Positions 17,479 to 26,163 of a stretch of 64,000 nucleotides of DNA are shown here, in pieces. Positions within the stretch are counted from its first letter, which is position 1. Every line of letters begins with the position of its first letter. The translations under genes and the position numbers were made by a program. The notes below the pieces were generated by a model. That model did not search any database and was not told where the DNA came from. It worked only from the letters and a program-made list of their open reading frames with translations. The DNA comes from Nocardia brasiliensis NBRC 14402 (GTDB lineage Bacteria; Actinomycetota; Actinomycetes; Mycobacteriales; Mycobacteriaceae). Location: the NCBI RefSeq assembly GCF_000308475.2, contig NZ_BAFT02000091.1:1-64000 (forward strand). The letters run 5' to 3'.

Positions 17479-17873
17479 TGCAGCAGCGAGCGCAGCGGGT
17501 CGCCATCACGGACAGGGCGCGAAATGTGTTGCGGCAGTTGATCGATTACCACGGCGCCGTGCTGTTGCACCAGTGTGACGACTACGGCGACGCCGCCTCG
17601 CCGCGCTGGTTCCCGGTGCGCGAATGCCCGGTGGGCAGTGCCGACGTGCTGCTCGGCTATCTGCCCTGGCACACCGAATTCTGGATGTGCGCCGAACAAT
17701 ACGAGGTGTGGAAGCACACGCACCTGACGGTGGACGTGGTGAGCGGACGCGGTAGCGGCTCCTCCCTGGAGGCGCCCGACGACGTGCGCTTCCGCATCCG
17801 ATCCCGACTGCTCACCGATGCGGAGGTGGCGACCTTGCCGCCACCGCGCACCGGGGCCGATCGGATGACCTAG
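17478..17873 (+). CDS. DUF779 protein, aldehyde dehydrogenase partner
   Basis: 131 residues. The layout (VLLHQCDDYGDAASPRWFPV, ECPVGSADVLLG, WMCAEQYEVWKHTHLTVDVV, GRGSGSSLEAPDDVRFRIRS) is DUF779. Three cysteines and a His are well placed to bind a metal, though this is inference. Its ATG shares one base with the exaC stop (TGATG), so translation is coupled. The family nearly always follows exaC-type genes and may assist enzyme maturation or assembly. The next gene converges; two hairpins separate them. Confidence 0.82.
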   Translation: MQQRAQRVAITDRARNVLRQLIDYHGAVLLHQCDDYGDAASPRWFPVRECPVGSADVLLGYLPWHTEFWMCAEQYEVWKHTHLTVDVVSGRGSGSSLEAPDDVRFRIRSRLLTDAEVATLPPPRTGADRMT

Positions 17874-17893
17874 GACCTCCGGGCCTGCGGACC

Positions 17894-17964
17894 CCGTTCG
17901 CGTCGAACGGCGCGGGCGATGCCCGGCGGCAGTGTCCGCCAGGTGGCGCACGACCACCTGGCGG
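17894..17964. terminator. Paired hairpins between convergent genes
   Basis: Two inverted repeats lie between the DUF779 stop (17873) and the gabD2 stop (17972). The first has 7-bp arms (17894-17900, 17904-17910). The second has perfect 11-bp arms (17936-17946, 17954-17964) around a 7-base loop. Neither has a T-tract, as is usual for actinobacterial bidirectional terminators. Confidence 0.7.
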
Positions 17965-17971
17965 GCGCTGA

Positions 17972-19525
17972 TCAGCGTCCGGGCAGGAACCGCAGGCTGC
18001 GCGCGACCGACATCAGGAACCGCTGCCACTTGTCCTGCGAAACCAGCGGGGGCGCATCGAGATTCAGGAACCGGGTGACGACGACGGTCTGCGGCTCGGT
18101 GAACTTGAGCAGTCCGTCCGGGCCGTGCCTGCGCCCGACGCCGGAGATGCCCATGCCACCCATCGGCGCGGCGGTGCTGCCCCAGGCGGGGGCGTAGCCC
18201 TCGTCCACGCAGACGGTGCCCGCGTGCAACTGCTCGGCGATCCGCTCCCCTGCGGACTTGCTCTCGGCCCAGACACTGGCGTTCAGGCCGTATTCGGTGT
18301 CGTTGGCGAGCCGGATCGCCTCGGCGACGCTGTCGACCGGATAGATCGAGACCAGCGGGCCGAACGTCTCGTTGCGACCGCATTCCATCTCGTCGGTGAC
18401 CTCGGCGAGGACGGTCGGCTCGTAGAACAGCGGGCCCAGGTCCGGCCGGGCCTTGCCACCGGCGAGCACCTTCGCACCCTTGGACGTGGCGTCGGCGACG
18501 TGCTTGGTCACCGTCTCCAGCTGGGCCTCGGAGATGAGCGAGCCGATATCGGCCGAATAGTCGTAGGCCGCACCGAGTTTCGCCGCCTGCACGGCGGCGA
18601 CGAACTTCTCGGTGAACTCGTCGGCGATCGACCGTTCCACGTAGAGCCGTTCGATCGAGATACACAGCTGGCCCGCGTTGGAGAAACAGGCCCGCACCGC
18701 CGCCTTGGCGACCTTGTTCAGGTTCGCGCCCTGGGCCACGATCATCGGGTTCTTGCCGCCGAGTTCGGCGGAGAAGCCGATGAGCCTGCGTCCGCACTGT
18801 TCGGCCAGGGTGCGGCCGGTCGCGGAGGATCCGGTGAACATCAGGTAGTCGCAGCTGTCCACGATCGCGGTGCCGACCACGGTGCCCGGGCCGGGGATCA
18901 CCGCGAGCAGGTCCCGCGGCAGGCCGGCACGGTAGAGCAGTTCGGCGTTGGCCAGCGAGGAGAACGGGGTCTGGCTGTCCGGCTTGACCACCACCGCATT
19001 GCCCGCGATGAGCGCGGGGATCGAATCGCCGATGGACAGCAGCATCGGGTAGTTCCACGGCGCGACCACGCCGACGACACCCTTGGGCTGATGGCGCACC
19101 GAGGTGCGGTTCAGCACCGGGAACGCGCCGGGCACGCTGTGCGCGCCGAGCAGGCCGGGTGCGGCCTTGGCGAAGTAGCGGGCCGCGAACATCAGGCCCA
19201 TGATCTCTTCCTGCGCCGCCCAGCGCGCCTTGCCGGTCTCGGCCTGGACCACGTCCATCAGGAATTCGCGGTGCTCCACCACCAGCGCGCGATAGCGTTC
19301 CAGCACCGCGGCGCGATCGGCGGCCGAACGCGCCGCCCAGCGCGTCTGCGCGGCCCTGGCCTTCTCGAACGCGGCCGCCACGTCGTCGGCGGTGCCGACC
19401 GGCACACTGCCGAGCGGCTTACCGCTGAACGTCTCGGCGATCGTCTTACGCGCACGCTCGTCCGGATTGTCGATCGCGGCGAGCCCGCTCAGACGGTCGA
19501 AGACGGCAGCTTCCGGCGCGGGCAT
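17972..19525 (-). CDS. gabD2: Succinate-semialdehyde dehydrogenase, GabD2 type
   Basis: 517 residues closely resembling the mycobacterial GabD2 (Rv1731) in length and motifs, for example PKGVVGVVAPWNYPMLLSIG, LMFTGSSATGRTLAEQCG, catalytic Glu in FSAELGGKNPMIV and catalytic Cys in FSNAGQLCISIERLYVE. It would oxidise succinate semialdehyde to succinate with NADP+, feeding the TCA cycle or the GABA route. The ATG at 19525 is preceded by GGAGG (minus strand, in CTACGTAGGAGGCC). It is divergent from the conservon, with 250 bases between them. Confidence 0.9.
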   Translation of the reverse strand: MPAPEAAVFDRLSGLAAIDNPDERARKTIAETFSGKPLGSVPVGTADDVAAAFEKARAAQTRWAARSAADRAAVLERYRALVVEHREFLMDVVQAETGKARWAAQEEIMGLMFAARYFAKAAPGLLGAHSVPGAFPVLNRTSVRHQPKGVVGVVAPWNYPMLLSIGDSIPALIAGNAVVVKPDSQTPFSSLANAELLYRAGLPRDLLAVIPGPGTVVGTAIVDSCDYLMFTGSSATGRTLAEQCGRRLIGFSAELGGKNPMIVAQGANLNKVAKAAVRACFSNAGQLCISIERLYVERSIADEFTEKFVAAVQAAKLGAAYDYSADIGSLISEAQLETVTKHVADATSKGAKVLAGGKARPDLGPLFYEPTVLAEVTDEMECGRNETFGPLVSIYPVDSVAEAIRLANDTEYGLNASVWAESKSAGERIAEQLHAGTVCVDEGYAPAWGSTAAPMGGMGISGVGRRHGPDGLLKFTEPQTVVVTRFLNLDAPPLVSQDKWQRFLMSVARSLRFLPGR

Positions 19526-19780
19526 CGTGGCCTCCTACGTAGTCGATGCGATCTCGTGTTACCGCGAGGTACACACAATCTACGCCGTGCGCGGACCGCG
19601 CAGTACCGCGACAGCGGTCATCGCCGCCGAAGCGGAACAGATCCGGCCCCGAATCCGGCTCCGAACGCCGCGCCGGCCGGTCACACCGCGGTCTGCTGCC
19701 GTTCACTGGAAAGTCAACTCGAGTCTCATTCAGCGGGACACTGGTCCCGCCCAGTCCCTTTTGTGGTTTAGGTTGTGCCG

Positions 19781-22141
19781 ATGTTCAGAGCGAGGCTCGG
19801 GGTTCGTACGCGGATCCTGGCAATCGCGCTCATTCCGAGCCTGACTCTGCTTGTGGTCGGCGTGGGCGCAGCGGGGTACCTGGTAGCCGAGGGGACCAAG
19901 GCGAAAGAGTGGGCGGTACAGAATCAGAACGCCATCCCGCAGACCAGAGAGCTCATGGAGGCAGTGCAGCAGGAACGCCGCCTGACCCTGGCCCAGCTCG
20001 CCGGTGACGACACCGTTCCGCCCGCCCTCGCCGCGGCCCGGATCCGCCTCGACGGCGCGATGCGCGGACTCATCGAGGTATCGAACGGCCTTCGCGAAGT
20101 GGATGATTCGAAGATCGGCGACGACGTCGCGGGCTTCAACACGCTGCTCAGCCAGATGACGCAGGTGCGGATGGCGACCGACGCGGGTCAGCTGCCGCCC
20201 TCGGACGCGTACATGTTCTACAACCGATTGCTCGACGTGATCTCCGTGGGCACCGGCATCGCCGAACAGACCGCGCCGGACACCGAGATCGGCGTCGCGA
20301 TCGCCGACGGCATGCGGTTTCTCAATGCGGCCGAAGCGATGTCGCGCAGCAACGCGCTCGGCGTCATGCTTTCCACCAGCAACGGAGCCACGCCCATCCC
20401 GGTCGAGGAATTCCTGCGCCAGGTCGGCTTCTATCACGCCGAGATCGGCAACCTGACCACCGAACTCAGCGCCGACAAGGCACAGCACGACCGGCTGCAG
20501 GCACTCACCGGCAGCAATGCCTGGCAGCAGCTGTCGCTGATGGAATCGGCTGTCGCCCAGCGGCATCTGACCACGCAGGCGGCCGCGAACAATTCGAGCA
20601 GCTCGAATAATTCGAGCAGTTCCAGCAGTTCGAGTAGCTCCACCAGCTCGAAGCAGCCCGCGCTGCCGCTGTCGAACGCGGAGTGGCAGAACGCCGCGTC
20701 CGAGGTGAACCGCGGCCTGATCGATGTGTGGATCGCCCAGAACCGGCACTCCCAGGAACTAGCCGAGGACAAGGCGAACAACTCCGCGGCCAACTCGCTG
20801 TACGCGGGCGGCGGCGTGCTCGTGGTCAGCATCGTCGCCTTCCTCATCGCGCTGGTGCTGGCCAACCGGATCATCCGCAGGCTCAAGCGTTTGCGCCGGC
20901 AGACCATCGCGATGGCGGACGAGCGGCTACCCGAGACGATGCGCAGGCTCAACGAGGGCGAAACCATCGACCCCGCGGTCGAAACGCCGGTGCTCGACTT
21001 CGGTCACGACGAAATCGGCCAGGTCGCCAAGGCTTTCCAGCACGCGCACGCCGCGGCCATCGGCGCCGCGGTCGCCGAGGCCCGCACCCGCGAAGGCGTG
21101 AAGTCGGTCTTCCTCAATATCGCGCACCGCAGCCAGATCGTGGTGCACCGGCAACTGGAGATCCTCGACGAAGCCGAACAGCGGCAAGAGGATCCGATCC
21201 TGCTCGACACGCTCTTCCGGCTCGACCACCTGGCCACCCGGGAACGCCGCAACGCGGAGAACCTGACCATCCTCGGCGGCGGCCAGCCCGGCCGGCAGTG
21301 GCGCAACCCGGTGCCGCTGTTGGATCTGGTGCGCAGCTCGGTCGGTGAAACGCTGGACTACGCCAGGGTTCGGGTGGCCCGGCTGCCCGAGGTGCACGTG
21401 GTCGGCACCGTGGTCGCCGACCTCATCCACCTGCTCGCCGAACTGGTGGACAACGCCACCGCGTTCTCCCCACCGCAATCGCGGGTCGAGGTGAGCGGCA
21501 ACGTGGTCGGCAAGGGCGTGGTCACCGAGATCAGCGATCAGGGCATGGGCATGTCCGAGGGCGAACTCGCCCGGCTCAACGACATGCTGCGCACCCCACC
21601 CGATTTCGGTGTCGCGGCGCTGTCGGCGGACTCCCGGCTCGGCCTGTTCGTCGTCGCCCAGCTCGCGGGGCGCCACGGTGTCACGGTGCGGCTCTCGGAG
21701 TCCGACTACGGCGGCATCAAGGCCATCGTGCTCATTCCGTCCGCGCTCATCGTCACCGATTCGGTACCGCCGCAGACACCTTCGGAGCTGACCGACCCCG
21801 GTCGGCGCAGGCGCCTGCCCGCCGCACCCGCCGCCGAATCGGCGGCCGCACCGCAGCCCGCCACCGGGGCCGTCGCCACCCTGGCGCTCGAATCCCCGGC
21901 CCCGCAGCCGCCGCAGTACGCCGCCCCGCAGCCCAACGGTGACACCAGGCCCGCCCTGCCGCGCCGCAGCAGGCAGGCCAATCTCGCTGCGCCGCTGGCG
22001 GAACCGACCCCCGAACCGCCCGCTTCGCCCGCCCCGCAGGCACGGTCCGCGGAGCAGGCTCGTGATCTCATGTCCGCCATCGAGAACGGGACAAGGCAGG
22101 GCCGCCGCTCCGCTATCATCCCGGACGAACAGGAAGGGTAG
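19781..22141 (+). CDS. cvnA: Conservon sensor histidine-kinase-like protein CvnA
   Basis: About 786 residues. Two membrane helices (residues ~10-33 and ~342-363) bracket an extracytoplasmic nitrate/nitrite-sensor-like (NIT) domain. A Ser/Asn-rich tract (~269-290, encoded by near-repeats of TCGAGCAG) links it to the second helix. Then come HAMP (~364-420), a dimerisation region (SVFLNIAHRSQIVVHRQLEI), an HATPase domain with N-box ELVDNATAFSPP and ISDQGMGMSEGEL, and a Pro/Ala-rich tail. It heads the CvnA-D conservon, a membrane complex linked to GTPase signalling in streptomycetes and nocardiae. A TAGGTT -10-like box at 19769-19774 and no ribosome-binding site suggest a leaderless ATG at 19781. 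Confidence 0.9.
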   Translation: MFRARLGVRTRILAIALIPSLTLLVVGVGAAGYLVAEGTKAKEWAVQNQNAIPQTRELMEAVQQERRLTLAQLAGDDTVPPALAAARIRLDGAMRGLIEVSNGLREVDDSKIGDDVAGFNTLLSQMTQVRMATDAGQLPPSDAYMFYNRLLDVISVGTGIAEQTAPDTEIGVAIADGMRFLNAAEAMSRSNALGVMLSTSNGATPIPVEEFLRQVGFYHAEIGNLTTELSADKAQHDRLQALTGSNAWQQLSLMESAVAQRHLTTQAAANNSSSSNNSSSSSSSSSSTSSKQPALPLSNAEWQNAASEVNRGLIDVWIAQNRHSQELAEDKANNSAANSLYAGGGVLVVSIVAFLIALVLANRIIRRLKRLRRQTIAMADERLPETMRRLNEGETIDPAVETPVLDFGHDEIGQVAKAFQHAHAAAIGAAVAEARTREGVKSVFLNIAHRSQIVVHRQLEILDEAEQRQEDPILLDTLFRLDHLATRERRNAENLTILGGGQPGRQWRNPVPLLDLVRSSVGETLDYARVRVARLPEVHVVGTVVADLIHLLAELVDNATAFSPPQSRVEVSGNVVGKGVVTEISDQGMGMSEGELARLNDMLRTPPDFGVAALSADSRLGLFVVAQLAGRHGVTVRLSESDYGGIKAIVLIPSALIVTDSVPPQTPSELTDPGRRRRLPAAPAAESAAAPQPATGAVATLALESPAPQPPQYAAPQPNGDTRPALPRRSRQANLAAPLAEPTPEPPASPAPQARSAEQARDLMSAIENGTRQGRRSAIIPDEQEG

Positions 22142-22143
22142 GC

Positions 22144-22569
22144 GTGTCCGCTACTCCCACAGGTGATCTCAATTGGCTACTCGACGATCTCGTCGACCGG
22201 CTGGCCGGAGTACGGCACGCGGTGGTGCTGTCCACCGATGGACTGCTGCTCGGCCGCTCCAGCGCGATGACCCGCGAGGACGCCGAACATTTCGGCGCGA
22301 TGTCCTCCGCGCTCTACGGTTTGGCCCGCAGCGCGGGTAACCGCTTCGACGGCGGCGGCGTGCGCCAGGCCGTCATCGAATTGGACCGGGCGGTGCTGTT
22401 CGTCACCTCGGCAGGCGACAACGCCTGTCTCGCACTGCAAGCGATCGAGTCCGCGAACCTCGGCATGGTCGCCTACGAGATGAACCTGACCGTACAACGG
22501 GTCGGCACCTATCTGTCCACCACGCCGAGACACGATCTCGTCGGGCAGGGAGAACCGCATCTGCCATGA
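22144..22569 (+). CDS. cvnB: Roadblock/LC7 domain protein CvnB
   Basis: 141 residues, a single roadblock/LC7 fold: LNWLLDDLVDRLAGVRHAVV, LSTDGLLLGRSSAM, HFGAMSSALYGLARS and VIELDRAVLFVTSAGDNACL. These proteins dimerise and act as GTPase-activating or scaffold partners for small GTPases such as CvnD. GTG at 22144 starts three bases after the cvnA stop, and its end overlaps the next ATG. Confidence 0.9.
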   Translation: MSATPTGDLNWLLDDLVDRLAGVRHAVVLSTDGLLLGRSSAMTREDAEHFGAMSSALYGLARSAGNRFDGGGVRQAVIELDRAVLFVTSAGDNACLALQAIESANLGMVAYEMNLTVQRVGTYLSTTPRHDLVGQGEPHLP

Positions 22570-22940
22570 CCCAACCGCGTGAGCCCTGGTTCGACGAGGC
22601 GGCCGGCCCGCTGGTCCGGCCCTACGCGCTCACGCGTGGGCGCACCACCGGAGCAGGTCCCGAGCTGGACATGCTCACGTCGGTCGTCACCGACGAAGCC
22701 GCGGGCCCACTGCGCCGAACCGAACCCGAATACGCCGATATCCTTCGGGTGTGCCGGGTTTCGCAATCGGTGGCCGAAGTCTCGGCACAGTTGCGTTTGC
22801 CGCTCGCGGTGACGAAGATCCTCGTCGGCGACCTGATCGGCGACGGGCAACTCATATTCCGTGCTCCGGTTCCGACGGAAGCCGGGCCCGAAGACCTCAA
22901 CATATTGCGAGCGGTACTGGATGGAATCCGAAAAATTTGA
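22566..22940 (+). CDS. cvnC: DUF742 protein CvnC
   Basis: 124 residues of DUF742: the N-terminal RPYALTRGRTTGAG signature, then a winged-helix-like core (YADILRVCRVSQSVAEVSAQ; LPLAVTKILVGDLIGDGQL) and a C-terminal DLNILRAVLDGIRKI. CvnC is the third conservon component, likely an adaptor between kinase and GTPase. The ATG overlaps the cvnB stop (ATGA), and its last 20 bases overlap cvnD. Confidence 0.9.
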   Translation: MTQPREPWFDEAAGPLVRPYALTRGRTTGAGPELDMLTSVVTDEAAGPLRRTEPEYADILRVCRVSQSVAEVSAQLRLPLAVTKILVGDLIGDGQLIFRAPVPTEAGPEDLNILRAVLDGIRKI

Positions 22941-23520
22941 CCCGAGCGGCACGCCGCACCTGGCCGCCTCGGTCAAGATCCTCGTCGCCGGCGGGTTCGG
23001 CGTCGGCAAGACGACCATGGTCTCGGCTATCAGCGAGGTCGCCCCGCTGCGCACCGAGGAACTCATCACCGAGGTCAGCACCGGCGTCGACGATCTGTCC
23101 GGGGTGGAGTCGAAGACCACCACCACGGTCGCGCTCGACTTCGGCAGGCTCACCATCGACCGGGACCTGGTGCTTTACCTGTTCGGCACGCCCGGACAGG
23201 ACCGCTTCTGGTTCCTGTGGGACGAGCTGGCCCGCGGCGCGCTCGGCGCCGTCGTGCTCGCCGATACCCGGCGGCTGGGCAATTCGTTTGCCGCCGTGGA
23301 CTTCTTCGAGCGGCGGCGACTGCCGTTCATGGTCGGCGTGAACTGTTTCGACGGGGCGCCGGTGTACACGGTCGACGAGGTGCGCGACGCGCTCGACCTC
23401 GATCCGCACACTCCCGTACAGCTGTGTGACGCCCGCGATCGGGGATCGTGCAAGACGGTATTGATGACGTTGGTGGAACATCTGATCGCGCGAGTGCAGC
23501 AGCCGATCGTCACCAGCTGA
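22921..23520 (+). CDS. cvnD: Conservon small GTPase CvnD
   Basis: 199 residues of the MglA-like/conservon GTPase family. The P-loop is GGFGVGKTTMV, the switch-proximal segment is YLFGTPGQDRFWFLWDEL, and the base-recognition site is GVNCFDG, the family's variant of NKxD. It should bind GTP at the membrane complex. ATG at 22921 lies within cvnC, 20 bases before its stop. It converges with the fructosamine-kinase gene after 13 bases. Confidence 0.9.
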   Translation: MESEKFDPSGTPHLAASVKILVAGGFGVGKTTMVSAISEVAPLRTEELITEVSTGVDDLSGVESKTTTTVALDFGRLTIDRDLVLYLFGTPGQDRFWFLWDELARGALGAVVLADTRRLGNSFAAVDFFERRRLPFMVGVNCFDGAPVYTVDEVRDALDLDPHTPVQLCDARDRGSCKTVLMTLVEHLIARVQQPIVTS

Positions 23521-23533
23521 GCCACCGCGCGAT

Positions 23534-24373
23534 TCAGCTAGCCAGCGCTGCCGTGGCTGCGGCGAGGGTCTGCGCGCGGTAGCTGCCGCCGAACAACACC
23601 ACGTGGATCAGCAAGTGGTGCAATTGATGCAGTGGGATACGCGCGCGCCAGCCCGCGGCCAGCGGATGGAACTCGTGGTAGGCCGCGCGGATTCGGTCCA
23701 GGTGCGGGGCGCCGAACAGGGCGAGCACGGCCAGATCGGTTTCCCGGTGCCCGCCGTGGGCGGCCGGATCGATGAGCACGGCCCGCTCGGCGGTCCAGAT
23801 CAGGTTGCCCGACCAGAGATCGCCGTGGATGCGCGCGGGCGGTTCCGGCGGGCCCGCCAACAGGTCGATACGGTCGATCACGCGCTCCAGCAAGCGAATT
23901 CCGTCGGGACCGAGATGCGGTGCGGCACCGGGCAGGTAGGGGGCGAGACGATATTCGGCGTACCAACTCCCCCACGGGCCGGGGGAAGCGGTGTTGTCCA
24001 AGGGCAGTTCGGCGATCCACCCAGGCCAGAGCGCGCCGAAGGTCTGCGGTGAATTCGCGTGCACCGCAGCCAGTTCACGGCCCAGACGTTCCGCGGCCGT
24101 GGCCGTTGCGCCGACATCGGCCAACCAGGGCAGGGCGATGAGGTGTTCGTCGACGGCCAGCACGTCGGGGACCAGGGCATCGGTGGTGAGCCAGCGCAGA
24201 CCGCTCGCCTCGGCGGCGAAGACCGTGGTCGGTTCGGCGGACGCCTTCACGAAAACGCTACGGTCGTCGGCCAAGTCGGCGCGGTGCAGCGTCCACGCGT
24301 GACTCGCCCCGAGATCGGTCACGGCGCGGACCCGGGTGTCCAGCAGGGCGTCGAGGTGCTGGGCGAGGTTCAT
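23534..24373 (-). CDS. Fructosamine kinase family protein
   Basis: 279 residues with the fructosamine-kinase/APH fold: Lys in SVFVKASAEPTTVFAAEASG, Glu in the following helix, catalytic loop IHGDLWSGNLIW and metal Asp in VLIDPAAHGGHRETDLAVL. It would phosphorylate sugar-amine (Amadori) adducts or ribulosamines, starting protein deglycation. Its ATG overlaps the TGA of the upstream XRE gene (ATGA), so the two are translationally coupled. Confidence 0.85.
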   Translation of the reverse strand: MNLAQHLDALLDTRVRAVTDLGASHAWTLHRADLADDRSVFVKASAEPTTVFAAEASGLRWLTTDALVPDVLAVDEHLIALPWLADVGATATAAERLGRELAAVHANSPQTFGALWPGWIAELPLDNTASPGPWGSWYAEYRLAPYLPGAAPHLGPDGIRLLERVIDRIDLLAGPPEPPARIHGDLWSGNLIWTAERAVLIDPAAHGGHRETDLAVLALFGAPHLDRIRAAYHEFHPLAAGWRARIPLHQLHHLLIHVVLFGGSYRAQTLAAATAALAS

Positions 24374-25140
24374 GCGGTGAGCTGCTTCCGCGTCTCCTCG
24401 TCGGCCGGGAAGAAGGATTCGATGGCGAGTTCGGCGACGGTGACGTTCATCGGCGTGCCGAACACGGTGGTGACGCTCAGGAAGGACAGTTCCGCGCCCT
24501 CGTGCCGCAATCGCAACGGGACCACGGACTGGTCGGGTTCGGGCAGCATCGGATCGATCTCGCCGCCGGGGTAAGCGCGCAGCTCCTCGAACAGTTCGGC
24601 CAGCTGCGGCGAACCGGTGACCTCGACCTGCCTGGCCAGCCGCGCGAACAGATGGCCGCGCCATTGCGCCAGGTTGACGATGCGGCCCGCCAACCCGTCC
24701 GGGTGCAGGCTCAGGCGCAGTGCGTTCACCGGCGGTTGCAGCAGGGCCGGGTCTATGCCGGTGAGCATCAGCGCCACCCCGGAATTCGCGTCGATCATGG
24801 TCCAGTTCTGGTCGATCGCCAGCGCCGGATACGGCTCGTGACCGATCAGGATCTGCTCCATCGCACCGCGGATCGCGTCCATCGCGGGCGTGTCCAGCGC
24901 CGGTTCCGCATAGGCGGGCGCATACCCGGCCGCGAGCAGCAGCCGGTTGCGCTCACGCAACGGTATCTCCAGGTGCTCGCTCAAATGCACCAGCATCGTC
25001 CGGCTCGGCGTCGCCCGCCCCGTCTCGATGAAGCTGAGATGCCGCGCCGAGGTCTCCGCCCGCCCCGCCAGCTCCAACTGACTCAGCCGCCGCTCCAGCC
25101 GCCAATGCCGCAACAAATCCCCCGCCGTCCGCCCAGTCAC
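24370..25140 (-). CDS. XRE-family regulator with MmyB-like domain
   Basis: 256 residues. HTH: TAGDLLRHWRLERRLSQLEL, then ARHLSFIETGRATPSRTMLV. The MmyB-like portion has LAIDQNWTMIDANSGVALML and ELFEELRAYPGGEIDPMLPE. It is the first gene of a two-gene unit with the fructosamine kinase, a recurrent actinobacterial pairing in which the role of the regulator is not known to me. Second copy of the long inverted repeat lies upstream of its start. Confidence 0.85.
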   Translation of the reverse strand: MTGRTAGDLLRHWRLERRLSQLELAGRAETSARHLSFIETGRATPSRTMLVHLSEHLEIPLRERNRLLLAAGYAPAYAEPALDTPAMDAIRGAMEQILIGHEPYPALAIDQNWTMIDANSGVALMLTGIDPALLQPPVNALRLSLHPDGLAGRIVNLAQWRGHLFARLARQVEVTGSPQLAELFEELRAYPGGEIDPMLPEPDQSVVPLRLRHEGAELSFLSVTTVFGTPMNVTVAELAIESFFPADEETRKQLTA

Positions 25141-25221
25141 CCCCCGATCCTACGAACACCCCCACCCCCAAACCATTACCTCCCAGGTAATGGCCCCGTC
25201 GCGCGCGCCCTCCCGATCAAA

Positions 25222-25291
25222 CGCACCCGTTCCGTGTTCCCGCACCTGCTGTGTCAGGCCACAGCGGGTGCGGGAACACGGAACGGGTGCG
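25222..25291. repeat. Long inverted repeat, copy 2 (REP-like/terminator)
   Basis: Same family as 9791-9860: perfect 24-bp arms (25222-25245 and 25268-25291) and a 22-base loop. Here the loop extends pairing by eight positions, one of them a G-T wobble, for a 32-pair stem with a 6-base tip. Relative to copy 1 the arms differ at two positions, and each change is matched in the opposite arm. It lies between the YdcF-like gene's stop (25310) and the XRE start (25140), all on the minus strand, so it could end the YdcF-like transcript. Confidence 0.9.
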
Positions 25292-25309
25292 GCAACTGAC
25301 TTGGCGCGC

Positions 25310-25954
25310 TCACGCACCCGGTTCCGGCACCTGCTCGGCGGCGACGGCCGCGGTGACCTTCACCCCGGCGGCGGCGAAATCTGTGGCGGCTCGGTCTATG
25401 TGGTCGGCGGAGGTGACGATTACGGCGGTGGTCGTGCCGATTTCGCGCATGAGGCGGGCGGAATGGGTTGCGTTTTCGACGGTCGAGCGGGCCAGGGGCT
25501 CCCGGTGGATGCGTTCGGGGGCGATGCCGTGCGCGATGAGCCACTGCGCCATCGCGTCCGCCTCGGTGACGCCGTTGTGCGGGTTGCCGCCGGTCACGAT
25601 GACCGGCGCGGCGGGGGCGAGCACCGCCTCGAGCCAGCCCGCCCGCAGGCGGTCGACCAGGGTCGGGCGCATCGTGCCGTCGGGCAGCAGACCGTAGCCG
25701 AGGACCACGATCGCGGTGCCGGGCGCGTACCGCGGCGGCGGAGGCGAAACCACCAGCGGTGCACGGTTTTCCAACGCCGAGAGCACGGCGCCGACCAGTT
25801 CGGCGAGCGGCGCGGGCAAAGCCTGCACCGCGTCCGCATGCCTGATCGGTTCCGCGTGCGCGGGACACTGCGCGACCGCGACCGCGAGCCCCGCCAGCAG
25901 TCCCGTGGCCGGATATAGGATTCGCCGGAGCAGAGCGGAATTCTTGTTGCGCAT
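25310..25954 (-). CDS. YdcF/DUF218-like exported protein
   Basis: 214 residues. The first ~33 residues (basic RNKNSALLRR, then YPATGLLAGLAVAVAQCPAHA) form a signal peptide or anchor. The rest is DUF218: TAIVVLGYGLLPDGTMRPTL, VIVTGGNPHNGVTEADAMAQW, STVENATHSARL and AVIVTSADHIDRAATDFAA. Related YdcF/SanA proteins have unsettled roles in the envelope. No neighbours suggest more. ATG at 25954. Confidence 0.8.
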   Translation of the reverse strand: MRNKNSALLRRILYPATGLLAGLAVAVAQCPAHAEPIRHADAVQALPAPLAELVGAVLSALENRAPLVVSPPPPRYAPGTAIVVLGYGLLPDGTMRPTLVDRLRAGWLEAVLAPAAPVIVTGGNPHNGVTEADAMAQWLIAHGIAPERIHREPLARSTVENATHSARLMREIGTTTAVIVTSADHIDRAATDFAAAGVKVTAAVAAEQVPEPGA

Positions 25955-26163
25955 AATTTCTCCGCGGCGTCATGTACGAGACGACAATGGCCTCGGCACA
26001 AAGGGAAGAATACGCAACAAGATTCGCCCGATTACCGGCGAAAAGCACTGATTCCGTTCCGTTCCTGGATAATTCACCGCCGTCGGCCGCACCGCGCTGT
26101 GATGCCGCGACCCAGGCTGTGACCTCGATATATATTCGCGCGGCTGTTACTCGAGACCGATCA

